A DNA stretch of 64,000 bases, taken from positions 1,678,001 through 1,742,000 of the forward strand of contig JABXYP010000001.1 of the NCBI GenBank assembly GCA_024701455.1, written 5' to 3'. This stretch comes from Bacillus sp. A301a_S52 (GTDB taxonomy: Bacteria; Bacillota; Bacilli; Bacillales; Salisediminibacteriaceae). Position 1 is the first letter of the stretch. Each line of letters begins with the position of its first letter. The translations under genes and the position numbers were made by a program. Under the pieces are notes generated by a model. That model ran no database searches, had not been told where the DNA came from, and was given only the letters and a program-made list of their open reading frames with translations. Shown in pieces: positions 1 through 7,570 of this stretch.

Positions 1-282
1 TTTATTATTGACCAAATAGGAAAGGCACCACAAGGTACTAAGTGGGCAGTCGGAACAGAAATGAATTTAGTGAAACGTCTTATGAAACAATTTCCAGAAC
101 AGTCAATTGTGTCGTTAAATAGTGACATGTGCCCTTGTTTAACTATGAATCGTATTGATTTGCCTCATTTAGTGTGGGTTTTAGATGAGCTTTATAAAGG
201 TAACATTATAAACGAAATAAAGGTAGAGAAAAGCATTGCAGATGAGGCAACGCTTGCTATCGAAAGAATGCTGCACCTGTAG
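1..282 (+). CDS. nadA: Quinolinate synthase NadA, C-terminal part
   Basis: This is the 3' end of a gene that begins before the window; the frame is open from base 1 and ends at the TAG at 280-282. NadA condenses iminoaspartate with dihydroxyacetone phosphate to quinolinate in NAD synthesis, using a [4Fe-4S] cluster. The 93 visible residues carry the C-terminal signature GTEMNLVKRL, then SDMCPCLTMNRIDLP, whose CPC cysteine region supplies a cluster ligand in NadA. In B. subtilis nadA lies near safA and obg; here those genes are about 50 kb away. Identification is secure; only the length is truncated, by the window edge. Confidence 0.93.
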   Translation, partial: FIIDQIGKAPQGTKWAVGTEMNLVKRLMKQFPEQSIVSLNSDMCPCLTMNRIDLPHLVWVLDELYKGNIINEIKVEKSIADEATLAIERMLHL

Positions 283-594
283 TTGCTCACTAAAGTGAAG
301 CTCTTACTGAGTGGCTTTTATCACAGGTAAGCGTTCGTAAAACTCCTAGCTCAAATAGCCAGGAGAGCTAAACGCACGTTAATGTCCTGATTCACTCAAC
401 TATCGATCAGTGTGAGAAGAACGAAAATTCCCACTAGATTGAAGGTTCGTGTTATAAAGCTCCCCTAATTCATAAAAGATAAACGAAAATAACGCCATTT
501 TTTTGTCTTTTGTCTTTCTAAATATTGTTATCAAATGTTGTACATAGCTTACTACAATTGTTACAAACTATGTTTACGACAGGAGGTGAGAAAC
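283..594. other. Intergenic region nadA-SASP (312 bp)
   Basis: No gene is seen. The stretch holds one full copy of the dispersed palindromic element (321-456, listed separately) and about 130 bp of AT-rich DNA that must contain the SASP promoter. I could not place a convincing sporulation sigma-factor promoter. Confidence 0.7.
321..456 (+). repeat. Dispersed palindromic element, copy A
   Basis: This is a full-length copy. The outer stem is AGCGTTCGT/ACGCACGTT (one mismatch, one G-T pair). The inner part is shorter than in other copies, with CTCCT-a-GCT paired to AGC-c-AGGAG around a caaat loop. It continues as GTCCTGATTCACTCAAC and the second hairpin GATCAGTG/CCACTAGATT, which is partly degraded, and ends GAAGGTTCGTGTTATA. 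Confidence 0.85.
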
Positions 595-792
595 ATGGCT
601 AATAACAACAGTTCAAACCAACTTGTTGTCCCAGGGGTACAACAAGCGTTAGATCAAATGAAATATGAAATTGCTCAGGAATTTGGTGTTCAATTAGGTC
701 CTGATGCGACTTCCCGTTCAAACGGTTCTGTAGGTGGGGAAATCACGAAGCGATTAGTACAGATGGCAGAACAACAATTTGGCGGACAATAA
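595..792 (+). CDS. Small acid-soluble spore protein, alpha/beta type
   Basis: Product of 65 aa. These proteins coat and protect DNA in the dormant forespore and are degraded by the GPR protease at germination. The sequence shows the family features: an N-terminal Asn/Ser/Gln-rich stretch, [20 protein letters not shown] with the GPR cleavage region near YEIAQEFG, and the C-terminal [18 protein letters not shown] block. The frame is open further upstream, but the ATG at 595 is chosen because AGGAGGTGAGAAAC lies directly before it and family length fits. The gene is monocistronic with its own terminator (820-849). Expression in the forespore under SigG is expected from the family. Confidence 0.95.
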   Translation: MANNNSSNQLVVPGVQQALDQMKYEIAQEFGVQLGPDATSRSNGSVGGEITKRLVQMAEQQFGGQ

Positions 793-819
793 TAATTTAA
801 CTGAAAACATGGCTGTATA

Positions 820-849
820 CAGCACCCATTGCATAATGGGTGCTGTTCT
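820..849 (+). terminator. Terminator of the SASP gene
   Basis: Perfect 11-bp stem CAGCACCCATT/AATGGGTGCTG with a GCAT loop, followed by only a weak T-run (TTCT). Confidence 0.75.
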
Positions 850-865
850 AGTAATTCATTAAATT

Positions 866-896
866 GTAAAACCCCTCTCACCATTGTGAAAGGGGT
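866..896 (-). terminator. Terminator of msmX
   Basis: On the - strand ACCCCTTTCAC and GTGAGAGGGGT pair and are followed by TTTTAC, 10-40 nt after the msmX stop codon. Confidence 0.75.
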
Positions 897-904
897 AAAA
901 ATAA

Positions 905-1996
905 TTATCGAATTCGTAGTTCTGACTCTGGATCAAAGAAATGCGCTTTATTCATATCGAAAGCTAATTGAATTTTATTACCACTCTGTACATCCGTTCT
1001 GGAATCTACACGAGCAATAAAGTCTTGATCACTCACTTTTGAATAAAGATAAGACTCCGCTCCCATTAATTCTGCAACATCAATAGTTGCTTCAAACTTA
1101 GAATTTTCAGAAGCATCAAGGAATACTGGTTCATCGTGAATGTCCTCTGGACGAATCCCTAAGATTAATTCTTTATTATTGTATTTAGTCAAAGCTCTTA
1201 GTTTCCCTTCAGGTACTTTCACTGGAAATTCCCCTAGATAGAAGTTACCGTCCTTTAACGACCCATTTAAGAAGTTCATAGCTGGAGACCCGATAAAACC
1301 ACCAACAAACACATTCTCAGGGTAGTCATAAATGTCTTTTGGTGCACCTACTTGTTGAATAAATCCATCTTTCATAACAACGATTCTTGAAGCCATTGTC
1401 ATCGCTTCTGTTTGGTCATGTGTTACGTAAATAGTTGTGGTTTGTAAACGATGGTGAAGCTTAATGATTTCTGATCGCATTTGCACACGCAGCTTAGCAT
1501 CAAGGTTAGATAATGGCTCATCCATTAAGAATACTTTAGGATTACGAACAATTGCACGGCCTAGTGCTACACGTTGACGCTGACCACCTGACATTGCTTT
1601 TGGCTTTCGATCGAGCATTTCTGTCAGACCAAGAATACGTGCCGCTTCTTTGACACGTTTATCAATATCTTCCTTTTTGAATTTACGCAATTTTAGACCG
1701 AACGCCATATTTTCATAAACATTCATGTGAGGATAAAGGGCATAGTTTTGGAAAACCATTGCAATATCTCGGTCTTTAGGAGCCACATCATTCACTTTGT
1801 CCTCTCCTATGTAAAGAGAACCTTTAGAAATATCTTCAAGGCCAGCGACCATTCTTAATGTTGTGGATTTCCCACAGCCTGATGGGCCGACGAAGACGAT
1901 AAATTCTTTGTCTTCAATATCTAGGTTAAAATCGGTAACCGCTTGAACATCACCATCGTAAATCTTGTAGAGACTGTCAAATTTAATATCTGCCAT
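905..1996 (-). CDS. msmX: Multiple-sugar ABC importer ATPase MsmX
   Basis: ATP-binding subunit shared by several carbohydrate ABC importers (MsmX/UgpC/MalK class), 363 aa, acting on the cytoplasmic face of permeases encoded elsewhere. Walker A GPSGCGKST is at 37-45, Q-loop Gln 83, signature MSGGQ at 135-139, Walker B VFLMDE at 155-160 and the switch His 193. The C-terminal 130 residues form the TOBE-type regulatory part, including GIRPEDI. The start is supported by AGGAGG nine bases upstream. A cre site and an inverted repeat lie in the divergent region shared with the PucR-type regulator gene, the same pairing as msmX-yxkF in B. subtilis. Catabolite control by CcpA is likely. Confidence 0.93.
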   Translation of the reverse strand: MADIKFDSLYKIYDGDVQAVTDFNLDIEDKEFIVFVGPSGCGKSTTLRMVAGLEDISKGSLYIGEDKVNDVAPKDRDIAMVFQNYALYPHMNVYENMAFGLKLRKFKKEDIDKRVKEAARILGLTEMLDRKPKAMSGGQRQRVALGRAIVRNPKVFLMDEPLSNLDAKLRVQMRSEIIKLHHRLQTTTIYVTHDQTEAMTMASRIVVMKDGFIQQVGAPKDIYDYPENVFVGGFIGSPAMNFLNGSLKDGNFYLGEFPVKVPEGKLRALTKYNNKELILGIRPEDIHDEPVFLDASENSKFEATIDVAELMGAESYLYSKVSDQDFIARVDSRTDVQSGNKIQLAFDMNKAHFFDPESELRIR

Positions 1997-2080
1997 TGAA
2001 AATTCCCTCCTGAGGCTAATGAAGTTTGTTTGAGTAATTAACTAAAGTATAGCCTGAAAGGGGTTACATATCTATTGACG

Positions 2081-2115
2081 ATGTGCACAAAAAAAGAAGC
2101 TATTTTTGTGCACAT
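2081..2115. promoter_or_regulatory. Perfect 13-bp inverted repeat, likely operator
   Basis: ATGTGCACAAAAA (2081-2093) and TTTTTGTGCACAT (2103-2115) are exact inverted copies separated by 9 nt. Each arm contains the 8-bp palindrome TGTGCACA, the two centres 25 bp apart. It lies upstream of msmX, directly beside a cre site. Binding by the neighbouring regulator is an inference. Confidence 0.6.
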
Positions 2116-2129
2116 TGCAAGCGTTTACA
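2116..2129 (-). promoter_or_regulatory. cre site (CcpA box) for msmX
   Basis: The - strand reads TGTAAACGCTTGCA, matching the catabolite-responsive consensus TGNAANCGNWWNCA at every position. It lies about 120 bp upstream of the msmX start, between msmX and the PucR-type gene. Confidence 0.8.
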
Positions 2130-2182
2130 GATTTGAGGCATTATTCTAACTGACACTAACTAATGAATAATAATTAGGTTAA

Positions 2183-3088
2183 TTATTTTGCTTCTAAGCG
2201 CAGTATTAGAAGATAGACTGCTGCAGCATTGGCAAATTGTTTTATGTCGATCGCAGTTTTTTCAATAAATTTGTCAACTCTGTACTGCAACGTATTTCGA
2301 TGCATGAACATTTTTTTTGCTGCTAAGGAGGTATTCATATTACACTCTAAATATGTTTTGATGGAATGCATCAGCTCTCTGTCATTCATCACTGAGTCAA
2401 GCATGGTAGAGACTAGCTTTAACGTGCTTTCAGGTATGTGATGAAGTAAATAATATGTGACAATTTCTTGTTCATAAAAAAAAGATTTTTTACGAAAAGT
2501 CACTTTTACTGCGTCATAAAGTGTCGTCTCCCATTTAAAGCGATCATACAGTAAATGTGGCGAGTCAATTGGTGACCCAATGAAGAAAGAGATTTGGATG
2601 AGAAAATCAGTAGCAAGTGTGTCAATAATTGATTCCACTGATAATTCTTCCTCAACAGTATCCTCATGTAAATGCTGAAGTAAAACTCCTTCGGTACGTG
2701 ATTTCCATAATAAATTCGTCACGGAAGGGAACACATTTTTAATCGCTTCTATAAAATCGTAAGTTTCATTTATCTCTCCTTTAATAGAAAAATGAATGCA
2801 ACGCAGAGGCGGGGGGCTTAACCTTTCCAGCTTATGTTCTGGAGGGGTATGGCCATTCATTAGCCACTCGTATAACCACTCGTTTTCTTTAGTTGCTGGG
2901 TAGTGTGCATCAACCTCGGTCTGGAATAGAGTGTTTAAAAGAGCTACTTCTGTTTCTGATAGTTTAGATTTATCTAGCACGAGTGTTCGCGGCATATCAT
3001 TGGGGAAATATAACGTTAATTTATCGGAATCCGGTGTATTGTCAGGTGCAAGAGCATGTTGATAAAAATGATGTAGTCGGTCATACAT
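2183..3088 (-). CDS. yxkF: PucR/CdaR-type transcriptional regulator beside msmX
   Basis: A 301-aa protein whose last ~55 residues (LECNMNTSLAAKKMFMHRNT, then LQYRVDKFIEKT) match the PucR-family C-terminal helix-turn-helix. The N-terminal 240 residues show no recognisable sensor motif to me. Its neighbour msmX is on the same strand downstream, with 186 bp between them that hold a cre site and the TGTGCACA repeats; the pairing matches yxkF-msmX of B. subtilis. Control of sugar uptake is an inference from position. The ATG at 3088 has only a modest upstream AAGAAAAGAAAGGA purine stretch as ribosome site. Confidence 0.72.
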   Translation of the reverse strand: MYDRLHHFYQHALAPDNTPDSDKLTLYFPNDMPRTLVLDKSKLSETEVALLNTLFQTEVDAHYPATKENEWLYEWLMNGHTPPEHKLERLSPPPLRCIHFSIKGEINETYDFIEAIKNVFPSVTNLLWKSRTEGVLLQHLHEDTVEEELSVESIIDTLATDFLIQISFFIGSPIDSPHLLYDRFKWETTLYDAVKVTFRKKSFFYEQEIVTYYLLHHIPESTLKLVSTMLDSVMNDRELMHSIKTYLECNMNTSLAAKKMFMHRNTLQYRVDKFIEKTAIDIKQFANAAAVYLLILRLEAK

Positions 3089-3539
3089 AGTAACTAATCC
3101 TTTCTTTTCTTCATGAATGATCTACATTGAGTGAACAAAAGCACAAGATCGTGCACGAAGTCATGGAGAATTTGATCTTTCTATTAGGGAGCTGTAACAA
3201 TTACTACGCTATCTAATGAATAGTTTCACGAGTGAGTATTTGCTAAAATAAAAAGAGCTTCTTTTTATCTGAAAATATTGGTAAATAAATCATTAGCACC
3301 TTCAAGAGGCTGTATGCGCTTTAATCTATCGTAACATGTTCTGAATAGCCTTAAAAGATAAAGGATACTTATGTCCTGATTCACCGACCAATCAGTAGGA
3401 GAAGATCGAAACGTCCACTGAGTGAAGGATCCTATTATAAATAGATTAGAAAAAGGCTATTTAGGGAATAAATGTAGCAAAATACGATACATAAAAACGA
3501 CAAAACACCACATGCATGGGGGAATAGAGAGGGATAATA
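3089..3539. other. Intergenic region between divergent yxkF and yheB
   Basis: 451 bp without a supported gene. It holds the promoters of both divergent genes and, at 3371-3440, the 3' half of a dispersed element. An open frame at 3422-3640 overlaps yheB, has no ribosome site and resembles no protein. Confidence 0.65.
3371..3440 (+). repeat. Dispersed palindromic element, copy B (3' half)
   Basis: Only the distal part remains: ATGTCCTGATTCACCGACC, then the second hairpin CAATCAGTAGG with CCACTGAGTG, then GAAGGATCCTATTATA. The 5' palindrome is not recognisable upstream. Confidence 0.75.
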
Positions 3540-4679
3540 ATGTCGAACGTGATGTTACTCGGATTATTAATAGGGATTGGCGCAATTGTAGGAGGCGGAA
3601 CAAACATTATTGCTATCCGAATGCTTTTTCGCCCTTATAACGCGATATATACAGGGACATTCCGGGTGCCATTTACACCTGGTCTTATACCTAAACGACG
3701 TGAAGAAATTGCTACTATATTAGGGAAGACAGTGGAAGACCACCTTCTCACACCAGAAGGCATTCAAAAGCAGGTGAAAGAAGGTCTCTTATTAAGTGAG
3801 TTTGAACAACGTTTAATTACCGCAATAGAAGAGTTTTTTGAGGATGAACGGACGCTGGATGAGTGGCTTGAAATGCGACTAGATAAGAAAGCTCAATTGA
3901 AAAAGGTTAGGCAAGCAGTAGAGAATGGTCTGGAAACACGTATTCTCGCTTGGATTTATGAGTATGAACATCGTCCATTTAATGAGTGGGTGCCGCAGTC
4001 ATGGCAGCATGATTTGGCTGGAAGGATTCCAGGGTTGTCATATAAAATTTTGAAAAGAGCTGAAGAATATTTAAGATCGGACGAAGGAACCGAGCAAATT
4101 GAAAAAATGGTTGCGGGGGTTTTTGAATCTAAAGGGAGTTTCACTGGTTTAATGGGGAAAATGGCACACCGGTTTTCTCTCTCTTCAATTATCACGAAAG
4201 AACTTATTTTTTTCTTGCAAAAAGATGAAACGGAGAGACTATTAACACAACTATTAGAGAATGAATGGAAAGTTGCCCTGACTAAACCTCCTTCTGCATT
4301 TATAGCCAGTGAGAAAATTGAAGAAAATATAAAAACGTTTAGTAAAGCTATTGTTGGACACACACCGCTAGTAGGAGAGTGGGAAGAGCCGTTAAATACG
4401 TGGAGTCACAAATATCAACCTATCATGATAGACATCATACTTCCATCTGTTATGACAACGGTGTCGCTTATTTTATCACGCTATCTAAAATCGCTTATAA
4501 AAAAAATTGGAATTAAAGATATTGTAACCGCTGAAGTAAATGCTTTTCCAATAGCAAAATTAGAGAAGATGCTTCTTATGATAGCGAAACGAGAATTGAA
4601 AATGATTGCCATTCTCGGTGCTGTTATTGGTGGTATAATTGGTTTTTTTCAAGGAATTATCGTGCTTTTTTTCATCTAA
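3540..4679 (+). CDS. yheB: DUF445 membrane protein YheB
   Basis: A 379-aa DUF445-family protein of unknown function. It has an N-terminal membrane segment (LLGLLIGIGAIVGGGTNIIA) followed by the family motif IRMLFRPY and FTPGLIPKRREEIA, a long soluble middle, and a hydrophobic C-terminal anchor ending FFQGIIVLFFI. It precedes yheA exactly as in B. subtilis. The start has an AGAGGG ribosome site just upstream. Function cannot be stated from the sequence; the family is widespread in Firmicutes and linked to the envelope only by its membrane segments. Confidence 0.88.
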   Translation: MSNVMLLGLLIGIGAIVGGGTNIIAIRMLFRPYNAIYTGTFRVPFTPGLIPKRREEIATILGKTVEDHLLTPEGIQKQVKEGLLLSEFEQRLITAIEEFFEDERTLDEWLEMRLDKKAQLKKVRQAVENGLETRILAWIYEYEHRPFNEWVPQSWQHDLAGRIPGLSYKILKRAEEYLRSDEGTEQIEKMVAGVFESKGSFTGLMGKMAHRFSLSSIITKELIFFLQKDETERLLTQLLENEWKVALTKPPSAFIASEKIEENIKTFSKAIVGHTPLVGEWEEPLNTWSHKYQPIMIDIILPSVMTTVSLILSRYLKSLIKKIGIKDIVTAEVNAFPIAKLEKMLLMIAKRELKMIAILGAVIGGIIGFFQGIIVLFFI

Positions 4680-4811
4680 ATATCTGTCACGGTATGAAAT
4701 TGTAGTTCATTCATGTTATAGTCGTTTAAGAGTCCAAGGTATAGGTGAAAATTATTAAGTTGGACTGTGATGTATGAACACATACATATAACCTTAAGGA
4801 GGACAATTGAA

Positions 4812-5165
4812 ATGGGAAACCCTTACGACAAAGCAAATGAGTTGGCACGCGAATTAAAAGAAAGCGAGGAGTTCACGAAGCTCCGTAACTTGCACAATGA
4901 AGTAAACAATGATGAAGTTGCTAAGCGCATGCTCGATAATTTCCGCCAAGTTCAAATGGATCTTCAACAAAAACAAATGCAAGGTGAACAAATTTCTGAA
5001 GAAGAAATTCAAAGTGCTCAGAAGCAATTTGAACTCGTTCAGCAACATGATGTTATCTCTAAGCTAATGGAAGAAGAACAGCGAATGAGCCAAATGGTTG
5101 GTGAACTAAATAAAATTATTACTGAGCCATTAGAAGAATTGTATGGTGTAGATCAAGAAGGCTAA
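4812..5165 (+). CDS. yheA: YlbF/YmcA-family protein YheA
   Basis: A 117-aa, mostly helical, charged and Gln-rich protein of the YlbF/YmcA (Com_YlbF) superfamily, YheA branch. Relatives YlbF, YmcA and YaaT form a complex affecting RNase Y, sporulation and competence; YheA itself is uncharacterised. MGNPYDKANELARELKESEEF is typical of the YheA N-terminus. The frame is open 45 bases further upstream, but the ATG at 4812 is preceded by AAGGAGGACAATTGAA and matches family length. It follows yheB with a 132-bp gap and ends at a strong terminator. Confidence 0.9.
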   Translation: MGNPYDKANELARELKESEEFTKLRNLHNEVNNDEVAKRMLDNFRQVQMDLQQKQMQGEQISEEEIQSAQKQFELVQQHDVISKLMEEEQRMSQMVGELNKIITEPLEELYGVDQEG

Positions 5166-5185
5166 TAGTATAGAAACTGTTTCAT

Positions 5186-5218
5186 AAAGGCATCCCGTAA
5201 ATACGGGGTGCCTTTATG
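5186..5218 (+). terminator. Terminator of yheA
   Basis: AAAGGCATCCCGT/ACGGGGTGCCTTT with an aaat loop; one wobble pair in a 13-bp stem. Confidence 0.85.
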
Positions 5219-5279
5219 TTCTAATCACTGGTTGTTGGTCATATATACTATCAACACTGGAATTAAGGGGGATACAACC

Positions 5280-6143
5280 ATGGCATATCGCTTACTTGCG
5301 TTAGACATCGATGACACCCTTTTAAAATCGAATTTTCGATTAACAAAGGAGACAAAGGAAGCTATTGATTATGTCAAAGAAAAGGGTGTTTATATAACAC
5401 TTGCAACAGGAAGAGCTTTCTTATCAGCAAGGAAGATAGCCAAAACATTAAAATTACCTGCACCTTTCTTGATCACACACGATGGGGCATTTTTAGCAGC
5501 CGATGTGAAAGAACCAATATTTGAGCGGAGAATAAGTGCTGATACTGTTTACCAAATTGTTGATATTCTTGAAAATTACCATTGTCATTTTCGATTATTC
5601 CATGAAAAATATGTGATTGCTAATAAAACTCGCCAAAAAAATCAATTGATCGGCAGAATGCAAATGCAATTGACGGATCCATTATTTTACCCAGTATACT
5701 ATGTTGAATCACCGAGTCATCGATTAATTGATCAGCCTTTAAGTGTATTAAATATTAAAGTACACTTTTGGAACAAGCGGGAAAAAGAAGACGCTTTTGA
5801 CGAATTGCAAGAAACTGTTAAAGGAATAAAGCTTGTAAGTCATAAAGAAGAGACATTATGTATTACTCATGAAAATGCGTCAAAGGCTCTGGCACTTCAG
5901 TATCTCGGTAGTAAACTTGGAATTTTACCAGATGAAATGGTTGCTGTAGGAGCAGATATAAGAGATAAGGATATGATACAGTTAGCAGGGTTAGGGGTAG
6001 CCATCGGTGATGCCCCAGATATAGTAAAGGATTCAGCTAATTGGATTACACGTTCTAATGATCAGAATGGTGTAGGGTATATGGTTAAAGAAGTATTCAG
6101 AAAGCAACTCCGTGTGGATAATCATGTAAGAGAATTGAGATAG
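5280..6143 (+). CDS. Cof-type HAD-IIB phosphatase
   Basis: A 287-aa cytoplasmic HAD-superfamily hydrolase of the Cof/YkrA group, which dephosphorylates sugar phosphates or nucleotides. Motif I is DIDDTLLKSN (nucleophile Asp, residues 9-13), motif II TGRAF (Thr), and the C-terminal region GLGVAIGDAPDIVKDSA is typical. Motif IV reads GADIRDKDM where the family usually has GDxxND, so the first Mg-binding Asp is shifted by one residue. The ATG at 5280 follows AAGGGGGAT; the longer open frame upstream runs through the yheA terminator and is not used. The gene is alone between two terminators. Substrate is unknown. Confidence 0.85.
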   Translation: MAYRLLALDIDDTLLKSNFRLTKETKEAIDYVKEKGVYITLATGRAFLSARKIAKTLKLPAPFLITHDGAFLAADVKEPIFERRISADTVYQIVDILENYHCHFRLFHEKYVIANKTRQKNQLIGRMQMQLTDPLFYPVYYVESPSHRLIDQPLSVLNIKVHFWNKREKEDAFDELQETVKGIKLVSHKEETLCITHENASKALALQYLGSKLGILPDEMVAVGADIRDKDMIQLAGLGVAIGDAPDIVKDSANWITRSNDQNGVGYMVKEVFRKQLRVDNHVRELR

Positions 6144-6171
6144 ACAAAACTTTAATAAACAAATACTGACT

Positions 6172-6204
6172 AGGAGGGAGTGTACATTCACATTCCTCCT
6201 TTTT
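6172..6204 (+). terminator. Terminator of the Cof-type gene
   Basis: AGGAGGGAGTGT pairs with ACATTCCTCCT and is followed by TTTT. Confidence 0.8.
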
Positions 6205-6365
6205 GGTCCGTTAGTAATCAATTTAATTCAGTTCAGTACTTGTCAATCTAGACAGCACTGGCTTTTTTAGTTTTTATAGGAGAGGTATATTACAGGGACA
6301 GGCTTTACTTTTTCCCACTTTCTCGCGTTATAATGAAAGAAGACGTGTAAAAAGGAGTGGAACAA

Positions 6366-6800
6366 ATGGACGAAAAATTAATGATTAATAAAACGAAAAA
6401 AGCGGTTCAAGTTCATAATAATGCGACCCCTGACTTATTTTTATATTCACTTATGGACTTTGAATTCATCTATGATGAAAAAGAGGAAACCGTTACATTA
6501 GTCGTCCCTATTACGGACATCATGTACAATCAACTTGGCTATATACATGGAGGTATTATGGCATATATTGCTGATACAGCTATGGGGCATTTGTGCGCCG
6601 CTTTTAATAACGAGCCATCGGTAACACTTGAATTAAAAACACAATTTATAAAAACAGCTACATCAGGTACACTCAAAGCAAAAGCGTCATTTAATAAGAA
6701 AGGCGGGCATGTTCAATTTGTTGAATGCACAATACATAATGATAAAGCCCAGCTTCTTAATAAAATCACAGGGACCTTCTACAGTCAGGATAAAGCATAA
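6366..6800 (+). CDS. PaaI-family hotdog thioesterase
   Basis: A 144-aa hotdog-fold acyl-CoA thioesterase of the PaaI/YdiI type. The core motif LGYIHGGIMAYIADTAMG (about residues 56-73) contains the HGG and the catalytic acidic position in ADTAMG. Start 6366 is chosen because AAGGAGTGG lies eight bases upstream; a GTG nine bases earlier overlaps that ribosome site. TATAAT near 6340 could be the -10. It is followed by a weak hairpin (6802-6827) and a divergent dispersed repeat. Its physiological acyl substrate is unknown. Confidence 0.85.
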   Translation: MDEKLMINKTKKAVQVHNNATPDLFLYSLMDFEFIYDEKEETVTLVVPITDIMYNQLGYIHGGIMAYIADTAMGHLCAAFNNEPSVTLELKTQFIKTATSGTLKAKASFNKKGGHVQFVECTIHNDKAQLLNKITGTFYSQDKA

Positions 6801-6801
6801 A

Positions 6802-6827
6802 ATGAGGAGGGCGCCCCTCATCCCTTT
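6802..6827 (+). terminator. Possible terminator of the thioesterase gene
   Basis: ATGAGG...CCTCAT with one internal mismatch, 8-bp GC-rich stem just after the stop codon; the following T-run is short (CCCTTTG). Confidence 0.45.
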
Positions 6828-6929
6828 GTACGAATTTTGTTGCTATACAAAAGGGGGTGGACTCCATTTAGTTAAAGTTTGAAATAAAAATATTCAAAAA
6901 AATGACTAACATATTAGGACCTTAAGAAA

Positions 6930-7094
6930 GATATAATGCTAAGCTTCAATCCGTGGGAGTTTTTTTCACCCCCCCCACTGATTGTTAGTTTAACTTATCT
7001 GACCTTTAGGGGCAGTTTATCCTCGACCTAAACTTTTCGATCTTCTTAAGTTTTCAGGTGGGGCTTTTACTGCCCCTTAAGTGTGAGATAAAAG
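6930..7094 (-). repeat. Dispersed palindromic element, divergent copy K
   Basis: Read on the - strand it starts TTTTATCTCACACTTAAG and ends GGATTGAAGCTTAGCATTAT, matching the ends of the other copies. The outer stem is AGGGGCAGT/ACTGCCCCT (7008-7016 with 7069-7077), the middle ACCT/AGGT and the inner AAACTT/AAGTTT. The second hairpin CAATCAGTGGG pairs with CTCCCACGGATTG. Sequence differs strongly from other copies but the architecture is the same. Confidence 0.65.
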
Positions 7095-7189
7095 TTAAAA
7101 AAAGGATTTTCTGTTAAAGGGGTACATAAGAATATGACGAATTGATATCATCGCATAAGTGAGAATAGGGCATGTTTCTATTTTTATAC

Positions 7190-7225
7190 AAATAGGTATT
7201 TAAGTCTAGTTTTAAATACCTATTT
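7190..7225. repeat. 14-bp perfect inverted repeat
   Basis: AAATAGGTATTTAA (7190-7203) and TTAAATACCTATTT (7212-7225) are exact inverted copies around an 8-nt spacer (gtctagtt). It stands alone in AT-rich DNA, is not followed by a T-run, and may be an operator or a mobile-element relic. Confidence 0.6.
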
Positions 7226-7570
7226 ATATAAAAAATAACGTTTTAGAGGTAAATAATACTATTTTAGTTAAAGAACTTTTAATTACTGAAACTTATAGTA
7301 TAATTGTAAAGTGTTATGTTGAAATGGGAATATGATACTTAACTACATAATAATTTCCTTATACAACGATCGAATTGCATAATTTATGTTGTTTCTGAAA
7401 CCTTTGTGCTTATAAAACGTGTTTCAACATATAGAAATAGCTAGTTACCTAATTCCAATCACTCAATAAAAGCAATAGCTAATGACTTTTTTATATTCGA
7501 TATGTCAATATGGAGAGATTGCGATTGAGTGTTGTAATTATAAATTGATATAAAAATAGGGAGAGATTAG

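Larger units (their letters stand above)
6801..7570. other. 770-bp gene-poor AT-rich region
   Basis: No supported gene. It holds a likely terminator (6802-6827), a divergent dispersed element on the - strand (6930-7094), a 14-bp perfect inverted repeat (7190-7225) and AT-rich DNA leading to the zinc-ribbon gene. A 70-codon - strand frame near 7491-7703 overlaps that gene and lacks a ribosome site. Confidence 0.7.

Noticed and set aside
3422..3640. 72-codon + frame before yheB
   Set aside because: Overlaps the yheB start, no ribosome site, runs through repeat copy B.
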